Assembly: GCF_039592695.1 (NCBI RefSeq)
Contig: NZ_JBBUTK010000001.1
Coordinates: 620,001 to 684,000, forward strand
Origin: Flagellimonas_A sp039592695
GTDB taxonomy: Bacteria; Bacteroidota; Bacteroidia; Flavobacteriales; Flavobacteriaceae
Direction: 5' to 3'
Length of the DNA stretch: 64,000 nt
Position numbers and translations under genes: made by a program. Every line of letters starts with the position of its first letter. The first letter of the stretch is position 1. The notes beneath the pieces were generated by a model. The model did not search any database. It was given only the letters and a program-made list of their open reading frames with translations, and was not told where the DNA came from. This document shows positions 1 through 8,605 of the stretch, one piece after another.

Positions 1-1387
1 GGAGGCCAAGCAAAAAGGCTTCGCCGATAGGCAGATTGCACACATGCTTGATTGTTGGGAAAGCGAAGTGCACAAAAAGCGCATGGAGCTGAAAATCAAT
101 CGGGTATATAAATTGGTCGATACATGCGCGGCAGAGTTCAAGGCGATGACACCATATTACTATTCTACCTTTGAGGAAGAAATCGAAACCCCTGATGGTA
201 AGCGATATGTTGCCAATGACAGTGAGGTGACCGATAGAAAGAAGATTGTGGTATTGGGCTCGGGGCCCAACCGTATCGGGCAGGGCATTGAATTTGACTA
301 CTGCTGTGTACACGGAGTTTTGGCCGCTGCGGAATGCGGATATGAGACCATTATGATCAACTGCAATCCTGAGACGGTATCCACTGATTTTGACACTGCA
401 GACAAACTCTATTTTGAGCCCGTTTTTTGGGAACATATCTATGATATTATCCTTCATGAAAAACCGGAAGGTGTCATTGTGCAATTGGGCGGACAAACTG
501 CATTGAAGCTGGCCCAAAAGTTGGATAAATACGGCATCAAAATCATCGGAACCAGTTTTGAGTCGCTTGATTTGGCCGAAGACAGGGGCAGCTTTTCGAC
601 CTTGTTGAAAGAAAATGATATTCCCTACCCAAGATTTGGGGTCGCCGAAAGCGCTGATGAAGCCTTGGATTTGGCCGATGAACTTGGTTTTCCGTTGTTG
701 GTGCGACCGTCTTATGTTCTGGGTGGCCAGGGCATGAAGATTGTCATCAACAAAAAAGATTTGGAGGCCCATGTGGTGGATTTGCTCCGTAAGATTCCAA
801 ACAATAAGCTGTTGCTCGACCATTATTTGGATGGTGCCATTGAGGCTGAGGCTGATGCCATCTGTGATGGTGAAGAAGTGAAAATCATCGGTATCATGGA
901 GCATATTGAACCCTGCGGCATTCATTCTGGGGATTCAAACGCTATGCTTCCTCCTTTCAACCTCGGTGAATTTGTGATGCAGCAAATCAAGGATCACACC
1001 AAAAAGATAGCCTTGGCATTGAACACCGTGGGTCTTATCAACATTCAGTTTGCGATAAAAGATGATACAGTGTACATCATTGAAGCCAATCCGAGGGCAT
1101 CGCGTACCGTACCCTTTATCGCCAAGGCCTATGGTGAACCCTATGTGAACTATGCCACCAAAGTGATGTTGGGCGAAAAGAAAATCAAGGATTTCAAATT
1201 TAATCCCAAGTTGGATGGCTTTGCCATTAAGCAACCTGTGTTCTCGTTCAATAAGTTTCCGAATGTGAACAAAAACCTCGGACCTGAGATGAAGAGTACT
1301 GGAGAAAGCATTCTATTCATAGATGATTTAAAAGATGACGAGTTCTACAATTTGTATTCTCGAAGAAAAATGTATTTGAGTAAGTAA
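1..1387 (+). CDS. carB: Carbamoyl-phosphate synthase large subunit, C-terminal part (cut by window edge)
   Basis: The large subunit makes carbamoyl phosphate from ammonia, bicarbonate and two ATP for pyrimidine and arginine synthesis. The reading frame is open from base 2, so the start lies outside the window. The visible part covers the second ATP-grasp half: SGPNRIGQGIEFDYCCVHG, then QLGGQTALKLA, RPSYVLGGQGM and the Mg/ATP-binding stretch IEANPRASRTVPF. The protein ends about 28 residues after the LGPEMKSTGE motif. The roughly 130-residue MGS-like allosteric domain that ends the E. coli enzyme is therefore absent; to my knowledge this is usual for flavobacterial CarB of about 950 residues. 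A short hairpin follows the stop codon. Identity is secure. Confidence 0.97.
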   Translation, partial: EAKQKGFADRQIAHMLDCWESEVHKKRMELKINRVYKLVDTCAAEFKAMTPYYYSTFEEEIETPDGKRYVANDSEVTDRKKIVVLGSGPNRIGQGIEFDYCCVHGVLAAAECGYETIMINCNPETVSTDFDTADKLYFEPVFWEHIYDIILHEKPEGVIVQLGGQTALKLAQKLDKYGIKIIGTSFESLDLAEDRGSFSTLLKENDIPYPRFGVAESADEALDLADELGFPLLVRPSYVLGGQGMKIVINKKDLEAHVVDLLRKIPNNKLLLDHYLDGAIEAEADAICDGEEVKIIGIMEHIEPCGIHSGDSNAMLPPFNLGEFVMQQIKDHTKKIALALNTVGLINIQFAIKDDTVYIIEANPRASRTVPFIAKAYGEPYVNYATKVMLGEKKIKDFKFNPKLDGFAIKQPVFSFNKFPNVNKNLGPEMKSTGESILFIDDLKDDEFYNLYSRRKMYLSK

Positions 1388-1422
1388 ATGCAGAGAATTC
1401 TCGCTATTGGAAAAAAAGCTTT

Positions 1423-1450
1423 CAATGCCTTAAAAGCATTGCGGGTTTTT
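1423..1450 (+). terminator. Weak terminator after carB
   Basis: CAATGC (1423-1428) and GCATTG (1436-1441) form a perfect 6-bp stem with a 7-nt loop, followed by CGGGTTTTT. The stem is short, so this is only a plausible terminator. The rest of the gap up to 1570 holds no gene, only an A/T-rich hairpin (CCAATTT 1507-1513, AAATTGG 1518-1524). Confidence 0.45.
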
Positions 1451-1570
1451 CACGCTGCCAAACCTTAAGACATCAAATCATCAAAAAGCATTATTTTTAG
1501 TTGAGTCCAATTTTTTTAAATTGGGAAAAGGATGATTAATCCAAATGGATAAATGGTAATAGCATAGAGG

Positions 1571-2215
1571 ATGTTCAAAAATTTTACAAACTGGCAGAGA
1601 TTTCAACTTGCTGTAGCACTGTTGGTTGTTTTCTTACTGGTCTTTGCCACCAATAGGTTGGATAGACGACATTTTATGACAGTTCAGAATACGGTGACTT
1701 CAGTGTACGAAGACCGTGTCGTGGCCCAGAATTATATTTATGAGCTCAACAAGTTGTTTGGTGATAAGAAAATGGCAGTTGCGACCAATAGCAAATCTCT
1801 CGTTGTTGAATCTGTCAATGGTGACATTGAAAAACTCATTGATGCGTTCGCCCAAACAAAACTCACAAAAAGCGAAGCCAAATATTTTAAAAATCTTCAG
1901 CAAAACTTTCTCAAAATAAAAGGGCAAGAACAAGCTGTTGGCAAACTTACCAATGATAATGAGTCTGTAAAGCATAGAGAAGCGATGCTTTCTAACTTAT
2001 CGAACATTCAGCGTGATCTGGACAATTTGGCGGAGACCCAGGTGAAAGAAGGAAGACAAATGACAGAAATTGCCCAGAAGTCTCTGAACATGAATGAAAT
2101 GCTGTCAAGAATAGAAATACTCTTTTTAATCGTTATAGGCCTGGTTTTACAGTTTGTCATCTTCTTTAGAAACAAAAAATCCAAGAATGCCTTGGCAGCC
2201 CAAGAGGAAGTCTAG
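1571..2215 (+). CDS. Two-TM protein with MCP-type four-helix-bundle sensor domain
   Basis: The 214-residue protein has an N-terminal membrane helix (about residues 11-29), a mostly helical periplasmic stretch of about 150 residues, a second membrane helix (about 180-199) and a short basic tail ending in EEV. This layout matches the 4HB_MCP ligand-binding module of chemoreceptors and some sensor kinases. The HAMP, kinase and chemotaxis signalling domains are all missing, so it cannot signal in the usual way on its own. It stands alone between carB and a convergent operon. It could work with a partner encoded elsewhere or have a structural role. The fold call rests on topology and composition, not on a catalytic motif. 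Confidence 0.6.
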   Translation: MFKNFTNWQRFQLAVALLVVFLLVFATNRLDRRHFMTVQNTVTSVYEDRVVAQNYIYELNKLFGDKKMAVATNSKSLVVESVNGDIEKLIDAFAQTKLTKSEAKYFKNLQQNFLKIKGQEQAVGKLTNDNESVKHREAMLSNLSNIQRDLDNLAETQVKEGRQMTEIAQKSLNMNEMLSRIEILFLIVIGLVLQFVIFFRNKKSKNALAAQEEV

Positions 2216-2218
2216 ACC

Positions 2219-2704
2219 TTACCGAAAAAGGTCGAATTGTTGCAAATGGTGGAAACAGTGTTTATAGTGTGCTCGTTCCCATTCCTCAAAATTTAGGGTC
2301 CCGAATATGGGATGGATTTCTTCCTTTGAATTTTCTGTGTTGTAAATGGAATAAAATCTTTGAATGGTGGACTTCAATGTTGCGATAGCCGCCCCAAGAC
2401 TTTCATGTTGCAATTCGGGAAGCCCATCAACCAAAAGGGGATTTCTGAAATTTTGTTTTGTTGGATGATCAGAGAAAAGAAACTTCTTGAATACGGTCAA
2501 TTTGTTTTTGGGTGTGAAACATTCGACCCTGATTTTTCCAAAGGAAACATCAAATGTCCAAATCAAGTGCTCGACCATCTGTTGGGCGGTCATGTTTCCC
2601 CAATCTGGAATGCTATCTTTTTGTAGTTTGGAGAGTAAACCTGCAACTTCATTTTTCAAGAATTTTTCTTCAATGGTCTTTTTATTGACACCAGACAAAT
2701 TCAT
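2219..2704 (-). CDS. DUF1569 (DinB-superfamily) protein
   Basis: This 161-residue cytoplasmic protein carries the two hallmark stretches of DUF1569: WGNMTAQQMVEHL (about residues 35-47) and, near the C terminus, HPIFGTLNFEEWERAHYKH followed by HHLQQF. The spaced histidines correspond to the metal-binding positions of the DinB four-helix bundle. Some DinB-like proteins are thiol-dependent transferases, but the substrate here is unknown. It is the last gene of the reverse-strand run that starts with gnd. Only 5 bp separate it from the upstream DUF1801 gene, so co-transcription is likely. Confidence 0.75.
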   Translation of the reverse strand: MNLSGVNKKTIEEKFLKNEVAGLLSKLQKDSIPDWGNMTAQQMVEHLIWTFDVSFGKIRVECFTPKNKLTVFKKFLFSDHPTKQNFRNPLLVDGLPELQHESLGAAIATLKSTIQRFYSIYNTENSKEEIHPIFGTLNFEEWERAHYKHCFHHLQQFDLFR

Positions 2705-2709
2705 AGCTC

Positions 2710-3102
2710 TTAACTTAATCGTTCCAATTTCCCCTTTCGTTTATAGATGTTTTTATAATCCCATTGAATTTTCTTTGCTTTTTCGACCCATCGGGCCAAA
2801 TCAGCTGTGTTTATTTCATCTTTAGAAGTGTAAATGATGGAGGCATCCATAAATTTCCCTGTACCTGGAGATAATTTGTCCTCTTCAAAACTTGCCCCGC
2901 TCCAGAACATAAGACGAATGCCAGCCTTTAGTTTGCTGTAGCCTACGATGGGATTTTCATTTATGAACCAAACGGGATGTCGGTGCCAAATTTTGTATTC
3001 TGTCTCTGGTAACAACATAATAAGCTGTAATGCCAAGAAATTGCAGATTTCCCTTTCTTGGCCTTTTTGGTTTTCGTTGAACGTTTTGATTTCAGGTTTC
3101 AT
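2710..3102 (-). CDS. DUF1801 domain protein (YdhG-like)
   Basis: The 130-residue protein has the DUF1801 pattern IWHRHPVWFINENPIVGYSK, then GIRLMFWSGASF, and ends with IQWDYKNIYKRKG. The fold resembles frataxin-like YdhG proteins. The biochemical role is not established. Its ATG overlaps the stop codon of the upstream DUF1801/YdeI gene in an ATGA tetranucleotide (3099-3102), which points to translational coupling. Confidence 0.75.
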   Translation of the reverse strand: MKPEIKTFNENQKGQEREICNFLALQLIMLLPETEYKIWHRHPVWFINENPIVGYSKLKAGIRLMFWSGASFEEDKLSPGTGKFMDASIIYTSKDEINTADLARWVEKAKKIQWDYKNIYKRKGKLERLS

Positions 3103-3737
3103 TTTCTTTTTGATGAATATTTATCATGCAGCCCAGTTCCATTTAAAATCATGGGGGTACATTTTTCAATCCGTGCAATTCTGGTTTTGGATTGCTTGGG
3201 TTGCAAAAAGTGAAGGATGTAGCCACGCTGGCGCCCAGGTGTCAGTGTTTCAAAAGCTGTTTTTAATATCGGATCTTCATCAAGTTTTTGTTGCAATTCT
3301 TCGGGAATAGGCTCTGGATTCTTTTTAAATGGAACTTTCAATCCTGCCTTTTCCACTTCAATTGCTTCATAGATATAGGCCTTTAAAGTGGTCTCAAGTT
3401 TATTGATAGTCTGGGAGTCGGTAAACTTTAGGATTCGTGCTGCTTGAGAGTTTTTTCCAGGCTTTTCTAGAATGTTTTCAACATCGTTCAGCAAAGCACC
3501 CTTGAAAAAACTGAGTACACAATGATCTTTGAAAGCACTGATAATCAGCACATTTTTATTTTGGTGCATATAACAGGGCACACCCCATTTCGTAGTTTCT
3601 TCAAGCCCACAATCCAATGCGATGGTGCGAAGCAATTTCAATTCTACTACCCATTGATGTACCTTACAGTTGGGTGTACCCCCGAGCGGGCAGCGACCGC
3701 AGCCCTCTATAAAATAATTGTCGACTGAGGTGTTCAT
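3099..3737 (-). CDS. DUF1801 / YdeI-OmdA family protein
   Basis: I chose the ATG at 3737 over the one at 3746. It overlaps the gnd stop in an ATGA (3734-3737), and the product then begins MNTSVDNYF as expected for relatives. The N-terminal half (to about residue 115) is DUF1801-like, with TTKWGVPCYMHQNKNVLIIS and CVLSFFKGALL. The C-terminal half, with ELQQKLDEDPILKTAFETLT and PGRQRGYILHFLQPKQSKTR, is the OmdA/YdeI bacteriocin-protection-type domain. An unusual N-terminal segment, CGRCPLGGTPNCK, holds three cysteines. The function is unknown; the link to bacteriocin tolerance comes only from the family name. Confidence 0.75.
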   Translation of the reverse strand: MNTSVDNYFIEGCGRCPLGGTPNCKVHQWVVELKLLRTIALDCGLEETTKWGVPCYMHQNKNVLIISAFKDHCVLSFFKGALLNDVENILEKPGKNSQAARILKFTDSQTINKLETTLKAYIYEAIEVEKAGLKVPFKKNPEPIPEELQQKLDEDPILKTAFETLTPGRQRGYILHFLQPKQSKTRIARIEKCTPMILNGTGLHDKYSSKRK

Positions 3738-5146
3738 TTTTCCCATTCCGTATGAAACGTTCCCTCACGATCTAAGCGTTCATAGGTATGCGACCCAAAA
3801 TAATCGCGCTGGGCTTGAATTAAATTCAGGGGCAAGCGTTGCGAGGTATAGGCATCAAAATAGGTAAGGGCATTCGAGAGTCCGGGCAAGGGAATACCAT
3901 GGGTCGCACCGTAGCTCACCAATTCACGGGCAGCATCGACCGTACTTCGCACTTTGGGTACAAATGCGTTGGAAAGCAATAAATTCTGCAATTCGGGCTC
4001 TTCTTGATAAGCCTTGGTAATATCTGCCAATAAGGCTGCGCGTATGATACAGCCTGCCCGCCAGATTTTGGCAATCTCGCCCAAGTTCAATTCGTAACCA
4101 TATGCTGCCGAAGCATCGGCCAATTGGTGCATGCCTTGTGCATAAGCCATGATAAATGCAAAATACAGGGCTTTCTCTGCTTTTTCAATCAATGCTTCTT
4201 TATTGACGGCTTCGAGCACGGGTTTTTTGTATAGGTGGTCTGCCTTGATTCTTTCATCTCTTAAAGCGGATATTTGACGCATACTGACCGCTATATCGAT
4301 GGTGGGTACGGGTATGCCAAGGTCCATGGCATTTTGCGAGGTCCATTTTCCGGTGCCCTTTTGTTTGGCCTTGTCTAAAATCACGTCGACTAAATCACCA
4401 TCGGTCAACTCATCTTTTTGGGCAAAGATTTCTGAGGTGATTTCGACTAAAAAAGATTGTAGCCTACCATTGTTCCACTCTGAATAGATCTTATGCAGTT
4501 CTTCGTTTGAAAGACCCACAGCTTTTTTGAGCAAGTCATAAATCTCTGAGGTGAGTTGCATCAAGCCGTATTCGATGCCGTTGTGTACCATTTTGACGTA
4601 GTTTCCAGCAGATTTTGGCCCCAAGTAGGCCACACAGGGTTCCCCTTCATATTTGGCCGCCACGGCCTCAAAGATGGGCTTGACGTGCTGGTACGCTTCA
4701 CGATTTCCCCCCGGCATAATGCTCGGTCCCTTTCGCGCCCCTTTGGCACCGCCCGAGACACCAGCACCAAAGAAATTGACACCCTTTTCTTTCAGGTAGG
4801 CCTCACGACGGTCGGTATCGGAATAAAACGAATTGCCCCCGTCGATGATGATGTCGCCCTTATCCAACATGGGCAACAGTTTTTCGATGACGGCATCCAC
4901 GATTTTTCCGGCCGGTACCAATAGCATGATTTTTCGCGGTTTGCTGAGAGCTTCCACAAAAACAGCTGCATCGACATCAGCGTTGACTCTGCGGGTATCT
5001 CCTCCTTCGTCGATTAAGGCATTGACCTTTTCTTCATCCAAATCATTGCCAAAAGCAGAGAAGCCGTTATCGGCCACATTCAAAATGAAATTCCTGCCCA
5101 TTACGCCCAACCCTACTAATCCAAAATCGTATTTTTTGTCCGTCAT
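3734..5146 (-). CDS. gnd: 6-phosphogluconate dehydrogenase, decarboxylating
   Basis: The enzyme oxidises and decarboxylates 6-phosphogluconate to ribulose 5-phosphate with NADP+, the third step of the oxidative pentose phosphate pathway. At 470 residues it has normal length. Visible motifs are the dinucleotide fold GLGVMGRNF (12-20), the substrate loop GGNSFYSDTDRR (103-114), SGGAKGARKGPSIMPGG (131-147) and the catalytic YVKMVHNGIEYG (183-194, general base Lys185). It is divergent from zwf, so all three oxidative pathway enzymes (zwf, pgl, gnd) sit within 5 kb. It also heads a reverse-strand operon with three small DUF genes coupled by ATGA overlaps or short gaps. Confidence 0.97.
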   Translation of the reverse strand: MTDKKYDFGLVGLGVMGRNFILNVADNGFSAFGNDLDEEKVNALIDEGGDTRRVNADVDAAVFVEALSKPRKIMLLVPAGKIVDAVIEKLLPMLDKGDIIIDGGNSFYSDTDRREAYLKEKGVNFFGAGVSGGAKGARKGPSIMPGGNREAYQHVKPIFEAVAAKYEGEPCVAYLGPKSAGNYVKMVHNGIEYGLMQLTSEIYDLLKKAVGLSNEELHKIYSEWNNGRLQSFLVEITSEIFAQKDELTDGDLVDVILDKAKQKGTGKWTSQNAMDLGIPVPTIDIAVSMRQISALRDERIKADHLYKKPVLEAVNKEALIEKAEKALYFAFIMAYAQGMHQLADASAAYGYELNLGEIAKIWRAGCIIRAALLADITKAYQEEPELQNLLLSNAFVPKVRSTVDAARELVSYGATHGIPLPGLSNALTYFDAYTSQRLPLNLIQAQRDYFGSHTYERLDREGTFHTEWEK

Positions 5147-5258
5147 TTTTGCGAGTTCTTTTCTTCCATGTTAAGATAGTACTAAGTAAGTGATTTCTAA
5201 AAACGCAAACCTAAATTAAACGTTATATTCGTCTACAATGAATTTCTAAAAAGGTTGC

Positions 5259-6791
5259 ATGAAAAAGATGGAAGATCAACTGGTTGTCATTTTTGGCGCT
5301 TCTGGCGATCTCACTGCCAGAAAACTGATACCTGCGCTTTTTAATCTGTATTTGGAGGGATACATGCCTGAAAATTTTGTCATCCTTGGTGCCAGTCGCA
5401 GTGATTTGGGCGATGTGGATTTTAGAAAGAAAGTGGTGTTGGAAAGTGATTACCTAAAGAATGAACTGCAAGATGCCAAAGATGGTCAGGCCCAAAAGTT
5501 TGCAGACCGGCTGTTTTATGAAGATTTGGGAGGAAGTTATGATGGCGATTATGGCAAATTGCGAAATCGAGTGGAAAGCTTTAAACAAGAATTTGGCCTC
5601 ACAGGGAACATTATGTATTACCTGTCAACCCCGCCAACGCTCTATGAGACCATCGCCTGTAAATTGAGCGAAGCGGGATTGAGCAGTGATAATAGTGGCT
5701 GGAAGCGTCTTATCGTTGAAAAACCATTTGGTTACAGCCTTGAAACGGCCAAAAAACTCAATAGCGGACTCCAAAAATATTTTAAGGAAGACCAGATTTA
5801 CCGAATCGACCATTATTTGGGCAAAGAGACGGTACAAAACCTTTTGGTCACCCGTTTTGCCAACACCATTTTTGAACCGTTGTGGAATCGAAACTACATC
5901 CACCATGTGGAAATTACCAATGCAGAAAGTGTCGGGGTTGGTAGTCGTGGAGGGTATTATGACAAATCTGGGGCGTTGCGCGATATGTTCCAGAACCATT
6001 TGCTGCAGATTGTATCGTTGATCATTATGGAACCGCCCATAGGTGATGCCCCAGAGGAAATACGTAATGAAAAGGTGAAAGCGTTGAAGTCGCTTCGTAT
6101 CATGAAGGATGAAGAAACACTATATGATCATACCATAAGGGCGCAATATGTGGCCTCAGAGGTTGAAGGAGAACAACTGAAAGGCTATCGTGAAGAAGAT
6201 GGTGTAGATGACGAGTCAACCACCGAGACCTATGCGGCCATCAAATTTTATGTGGACAATTGGCGATGGAAAGATGTGCCATTTTATGTACGAACGGCTA
6301 AGCGAATGCCGACCAAAGTGACCGAAGTGGTCATTCATTTCAATACGCCACCCCACCAAATTTTTAAGGATTCAGGAATCAATAACAAGGATAACAAACT
6401 AATTATTAGGATTCAACCCGATGAAGGGATATTGATAAAGTTTGGGGTCAAAGTACCAGGTCAAGGCTTTAAGGTCGAGCGTGCGAATCTTGATTTTTAT
6501 TATTCGAGCTTGACGGAAACACGCGTTATGCAAGCTTATGAACGATTGTTGTTGGATGCCATGCAGGGTGATGCCACCCTCTATGCCCGTGCCGATGAGG
6601 TCGAGGCCGCATGGGAATTTGTAGACCCGATTCTCGACTATTGGAAAAACGCCAAAGATGTACCCCTTTATGGTTATGCCGCTGGCGTGTGGGGACCTGA
6701 AAATGCCGATGATTTGATTGATGGTATCGGCTTTTGGCGCAATCCAGGCAAGAATTTGGCCGATGACCCGGGGTATTGCGTAATCTGCTAG
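5259..6791 (+). CDS. zwf: Glucose-6-phosphate 1-dehydrogenase
   Basis: This is the first enzyme of the oxidative pentose phosphate pathway and oxidises glucose 6-phosphate to the lactone. The 510-residue product shows the NADP-binding GASGDLT (13-19), EKPFG (155-159) and the active-site signature RIDHYLGK (183-190). The ATG at 5259 gives MKKMEDQ; the second ATG nine bases on is an equally possible start. In the 112-bp divergent gap with gnd, TATATTCG about 30 bp before the start differs at one base from the Bacteroidota -7 box, but no good -33 element was seen. The stop codon lies within the first unit of a period-7 repeat array. Confidence 0.97.
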   Translation: MKKMEDQLVVIFGASGDLTARKLIPALFNLYLEGYMPENFVILGASRSDLGDVDFRKKVVLESDYLKNELQDAKDGQAQKFADRLFYEDLGGSYDGDYGKLRNRVESFKQEFGLTGNIMYYLSTPPTLYETIACKLSEAGLSSDNSGWKRLIVEKPFGYSLETAKKLNSGLQKYFKEDQIYRIDHYLGKETVQNLLVTRFANTIFEPLWNRNYIHHVEITNAESVGVGSRGGYYDKSGALRDMFQNHLLQIVSLIIMEPPIGDAPEEIRNEKVKALKSLRIMKDEETLYDHTIRAQYVASEVEGEQLKGYREEDGVDDESTTETYAAIKFYVDNWRWKDVPFYVRTAKRMPTKVTEVVIHFNTPPHQIFKDSGINNKDNKLIIRIQPDEGILIKFGVKVPGQGFKVERANLDFYYSSLTETRVMQAYERLLLDAMQGDATLYARADEVEAAWEFVDPILDYWKNAKDVPLYGYAAGVWGPENADDLIDGIGFWRNPGKNLADDPGYCVIC

Positions 6792-6837
6792 ATGCTAGAT
6801 GTTAGATGCTAGAAGTTGGATGACGGATGACAGAAGT
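6789..6837 (+). repeat. Period-7 tandem array A (seven units)
   Basis: The units read TAGATGC, TAGATGT, TAGATGC, TAGAAGT, TGGATGA, CGGATGA, CAGAAGT. The first unit contains the TAG stop of zwf. On the opposite strand the units belong to the same AGCATCN family as the array at 37743-37791. The copies drift in sequence but keep the 7-base step. Confidence 0.8.
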
Positions 6838-6871
6838 CGGGATTGACCACTTGAGGATGTCACCCTGAATG

Positions 6872-6897
6872 TGTTATGCTGAGCGAAGTCGAAGCAC
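6872..6897. repeat. Dispersed CTGAGCG-AGTCGAAG element
   Basis: The stretch GCTGAGCGAAGTCGAAGCA (about 6879-6897) resembles GCTGAGCGCAGCCGAAGTG at about 9747-9765. Short elements with this core are common between genes in Bacteroidota. It lies in the 172-bp zwf-pgl gap. Confidence 0.5.
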
Positions 6898-6963
6898 AGT
6901 CGAATGGTTAGGGGTGTCTTTTGAGATGCTAAAGGAAAGTATATCGGGCATACTGGTATCAAA

Positions 6964-7683
6964 ATGGATAAAATGGAAGTAAAGATTTACAAAGACAAAC
7001 AAGAAGTTGCCGAGCGATTCTCAAAATATTTTGCTGAACTGGTCACTGATGCCCAGATATTTCATGTGGCCCTTTCTGGGGGGAGTACGCCAAAGGTTGT
7101 TTTTGATGTGTTGGCCAAGGAATATGGAAACAAAATTGATTGGGCAAACATCCATTTCTATTGGGGCGATGAACGATGTGTGCTGCCCAGTGATAACGAT
7201 AGCAACTATAAAATGACAGTAGAACACCTATTTTCAAAAATTGAAGTGCCGAAAGAAAACATCCATCGTATTTTGGGAGAAAATGACCCCAACAACGAGG
7301 CAATGCGTTATGCCAATCTATTGGAAATCAATTTGGATAGAGTAGAAGGCATTCCCCAATTTGATTTGGTCATTTTGGGCATGGGCGATGACGGACACAC
7401 CGCTTCCATTTTTCCGCACGAAATAGAATTGTGGGATGCTAAGGACCACTGCTTAGTGGCCACCCATCCTGACTCAGGGCAAAAGCGGGTTTCCATCAAC
7501 GGAAAAGTCATAAATACAGCCAAAGAAGTCGCTTTTTTGGTTACGGGAGAGAACAAGGCCGAAAAAGTGGATGAAATCCACAATCAAAAAGAGGGGTATG
7601 AAAAGTATCCTGCTTCGTTGGTAAAATCAGATTCAGGGCAATTGGTTTGGTTTTTGGACAAGGAAGCAGCTTCAAATCTTTAA
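6964..7683 (+). CDS. pgl: 6-phosphogluconolactonase
   Basis: The enzyme hydrolyses 6-phosphogluconolactone, the second step of the oxidative pentose phosphate pathway. The 239-residue product has the family motifs SGGSTP (38-43), FYWGDERCV (65-73) and LGMGDDGHTASIFP (138-151); the last supplies the catalytic Asp-His region. It follows zwf by 172 bp on the same strand, with a period-7 array and another dispersed repeat between them. A hairpin follows the stop. Confidence 0.95.
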   Translation: MDKMEVKIYKDKQEVAERFSKYFAELVTDAQIFHVALSGGSTPKVVFDVLAKEYGNKIDWANIHFYWGDERCVLPSDNDSNYKMTVEHLFSKIEVPKENIHRILGENDPNNEAMRYANLLEINLDRVEGIPQFDLVILGMGDDGHTASIFPHEIELWDAKDHCLVATHPDSGQKRVSINGKVINTAKEVAFLVTGENKAEKVDEIHNQKEGYEKYPASLVKSDSGQLVWFLDKEAASNL

Positions 7684-7684
7684 A

Positions 7685-7708
7685 CCCCTCCATTTGTGGA
7701 GGGGCTTT
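7685..7708 (+). terminator. Hairpin after pgl (CCCCTCCA/TGGAGGGG)
   Basis: There is a perfect 8-bp stem, CCCCTCCA 7685-7692 and TGGAGGGG 7697-7704, with a 4-nt loop, followed by CTTTA. It belongs to the CCCCTCC/GGAGGGG hairpin family seen again at 48.5-48.7 kb and 50.6 kb. It probably ends the zwf-pgl transcript, although the T-run is short. Confidence 0.55.
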
Positions 7709-7727
7709 ACATACACCAATCAAAAGA

Positions 7728-8411
7728 CTAAATCCTCTCCAAAGGAATTTGTAATTGGTGTGGTCTGTTTTCAGGTTTATCAAATGGAGTGCCATCGACA
7801 TGTTTCGCGCCCATAAAGAGCAATCCATTTTTAAAATAGATAAGGTCGTAATCGGAAACGATTTGACCTTCCTCAATATGGAACATGGGGAAAGCCTTGC
7901 CTAAAATGTCTTTTTTGGTGTTTAATTCAAACGGACTCATGCCTTCGGGCAATCCCGCATTGAGCATTTGGGCGGCCTGTTCATGCAAAGGTGTCACCGC
8001 AAAGCCCTTGTTCAAAATGTAGTCGATGTTCCAGGCGCCATCGGCAATGGGATGTTTCTCGCCCCACTTCAAATCACCTTTGAATTCAAACTCCATTAAG
8101 GGCATTTGACCATAATTGTCTGCGAATAGTGTAATGGTACCCACAAAAGTATCATCGTCATTGTAGATAAAATGCCTTTTGAGAAAGGTGGGCTGTATTT
8201 TCCCAGTACCTGCTCGGTCTTCGGTAGGGCGGAGTTCCACAGAAAGGCTTTTCCATTCCCCCAAAGCATATTTTTTGACGGCTTCCAAGGTTTTGGGTTC
8301 CTGTACCATCTGTTTTGCTTTTGCTCGTAATGATTTCATTTCTTGGGATTTTAAGGTCTGTGACACGGTAAAAACCAATGCCAAGACCATCAGTGTTGTT
8401 AATTTTTTCAT
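7728..8411 (-). CDS. Secreted protein of unknown function, APCDD1-like pattern
   Basis: The 227-residue product begins with a cleavable signal (MKKLTTLMVLALVFTVSQTLKSQ). The mature part has WKSLSVELRP, FLKRHFIYNDDDTFVGTITL, a central DGAWNIDY stretch and a C-terminal segment LLFMGAKHVDGTPFDKPENR followed by PHQLQIPLERI. The order of a W..S..E.RP motif, an FL-R-F line and a late GxxxxDGTP...RP motif recalls the APCDD1 domain of animal secreted proteins, which also has bacterial members. This is recognition from memory, not an alignment. It is divergent from the HxlR regulator, which might control it. Confidence 0.5.
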   Translation of the reverse strand: MKKLTTLMVLALVFTVSQTLKSQEMKSLRAKAKQMVQEPKTLEAVKKYALGEWKSLSVELRPTEDRAGTGKIQPTFLKRHFIYNDDDTFVGTITLFADNYGQMPLMEFEFKGDLKWGEKHPIADGAWNIDYILNKGFAVTPLHEQAAQMLNAGLPEGMSPFELNTKKDILGKAFPMFHIEEGQIVSDYDLIYFKNGLLFMGAKHVDGTPFDKPENRPHQLQIPLERI

Positions 8412-8605
8412 GTGTTTAAAATTTTTAAATATCTGGTAGTAATTGATTTAAAAATTTAAGAACCCATGCAACCACTCGTTGCACTCGTTCTCTCATGAAT
8501 TTCTTTTAATCTTATCTGTGAACAGTCTTTGATTAAAAAAATTCATTTTCGTTTCATCTTCTATGAATTATTTGAATCAAAATTCCCATTTTTGTCTAAA
8601 TAACA

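Noticed and set aside
4556..4924. Plus-strand frame of 122 codons within gnd
   Set aside because: It is antisense to a conserved part of gnd, with no homology and no start signal.
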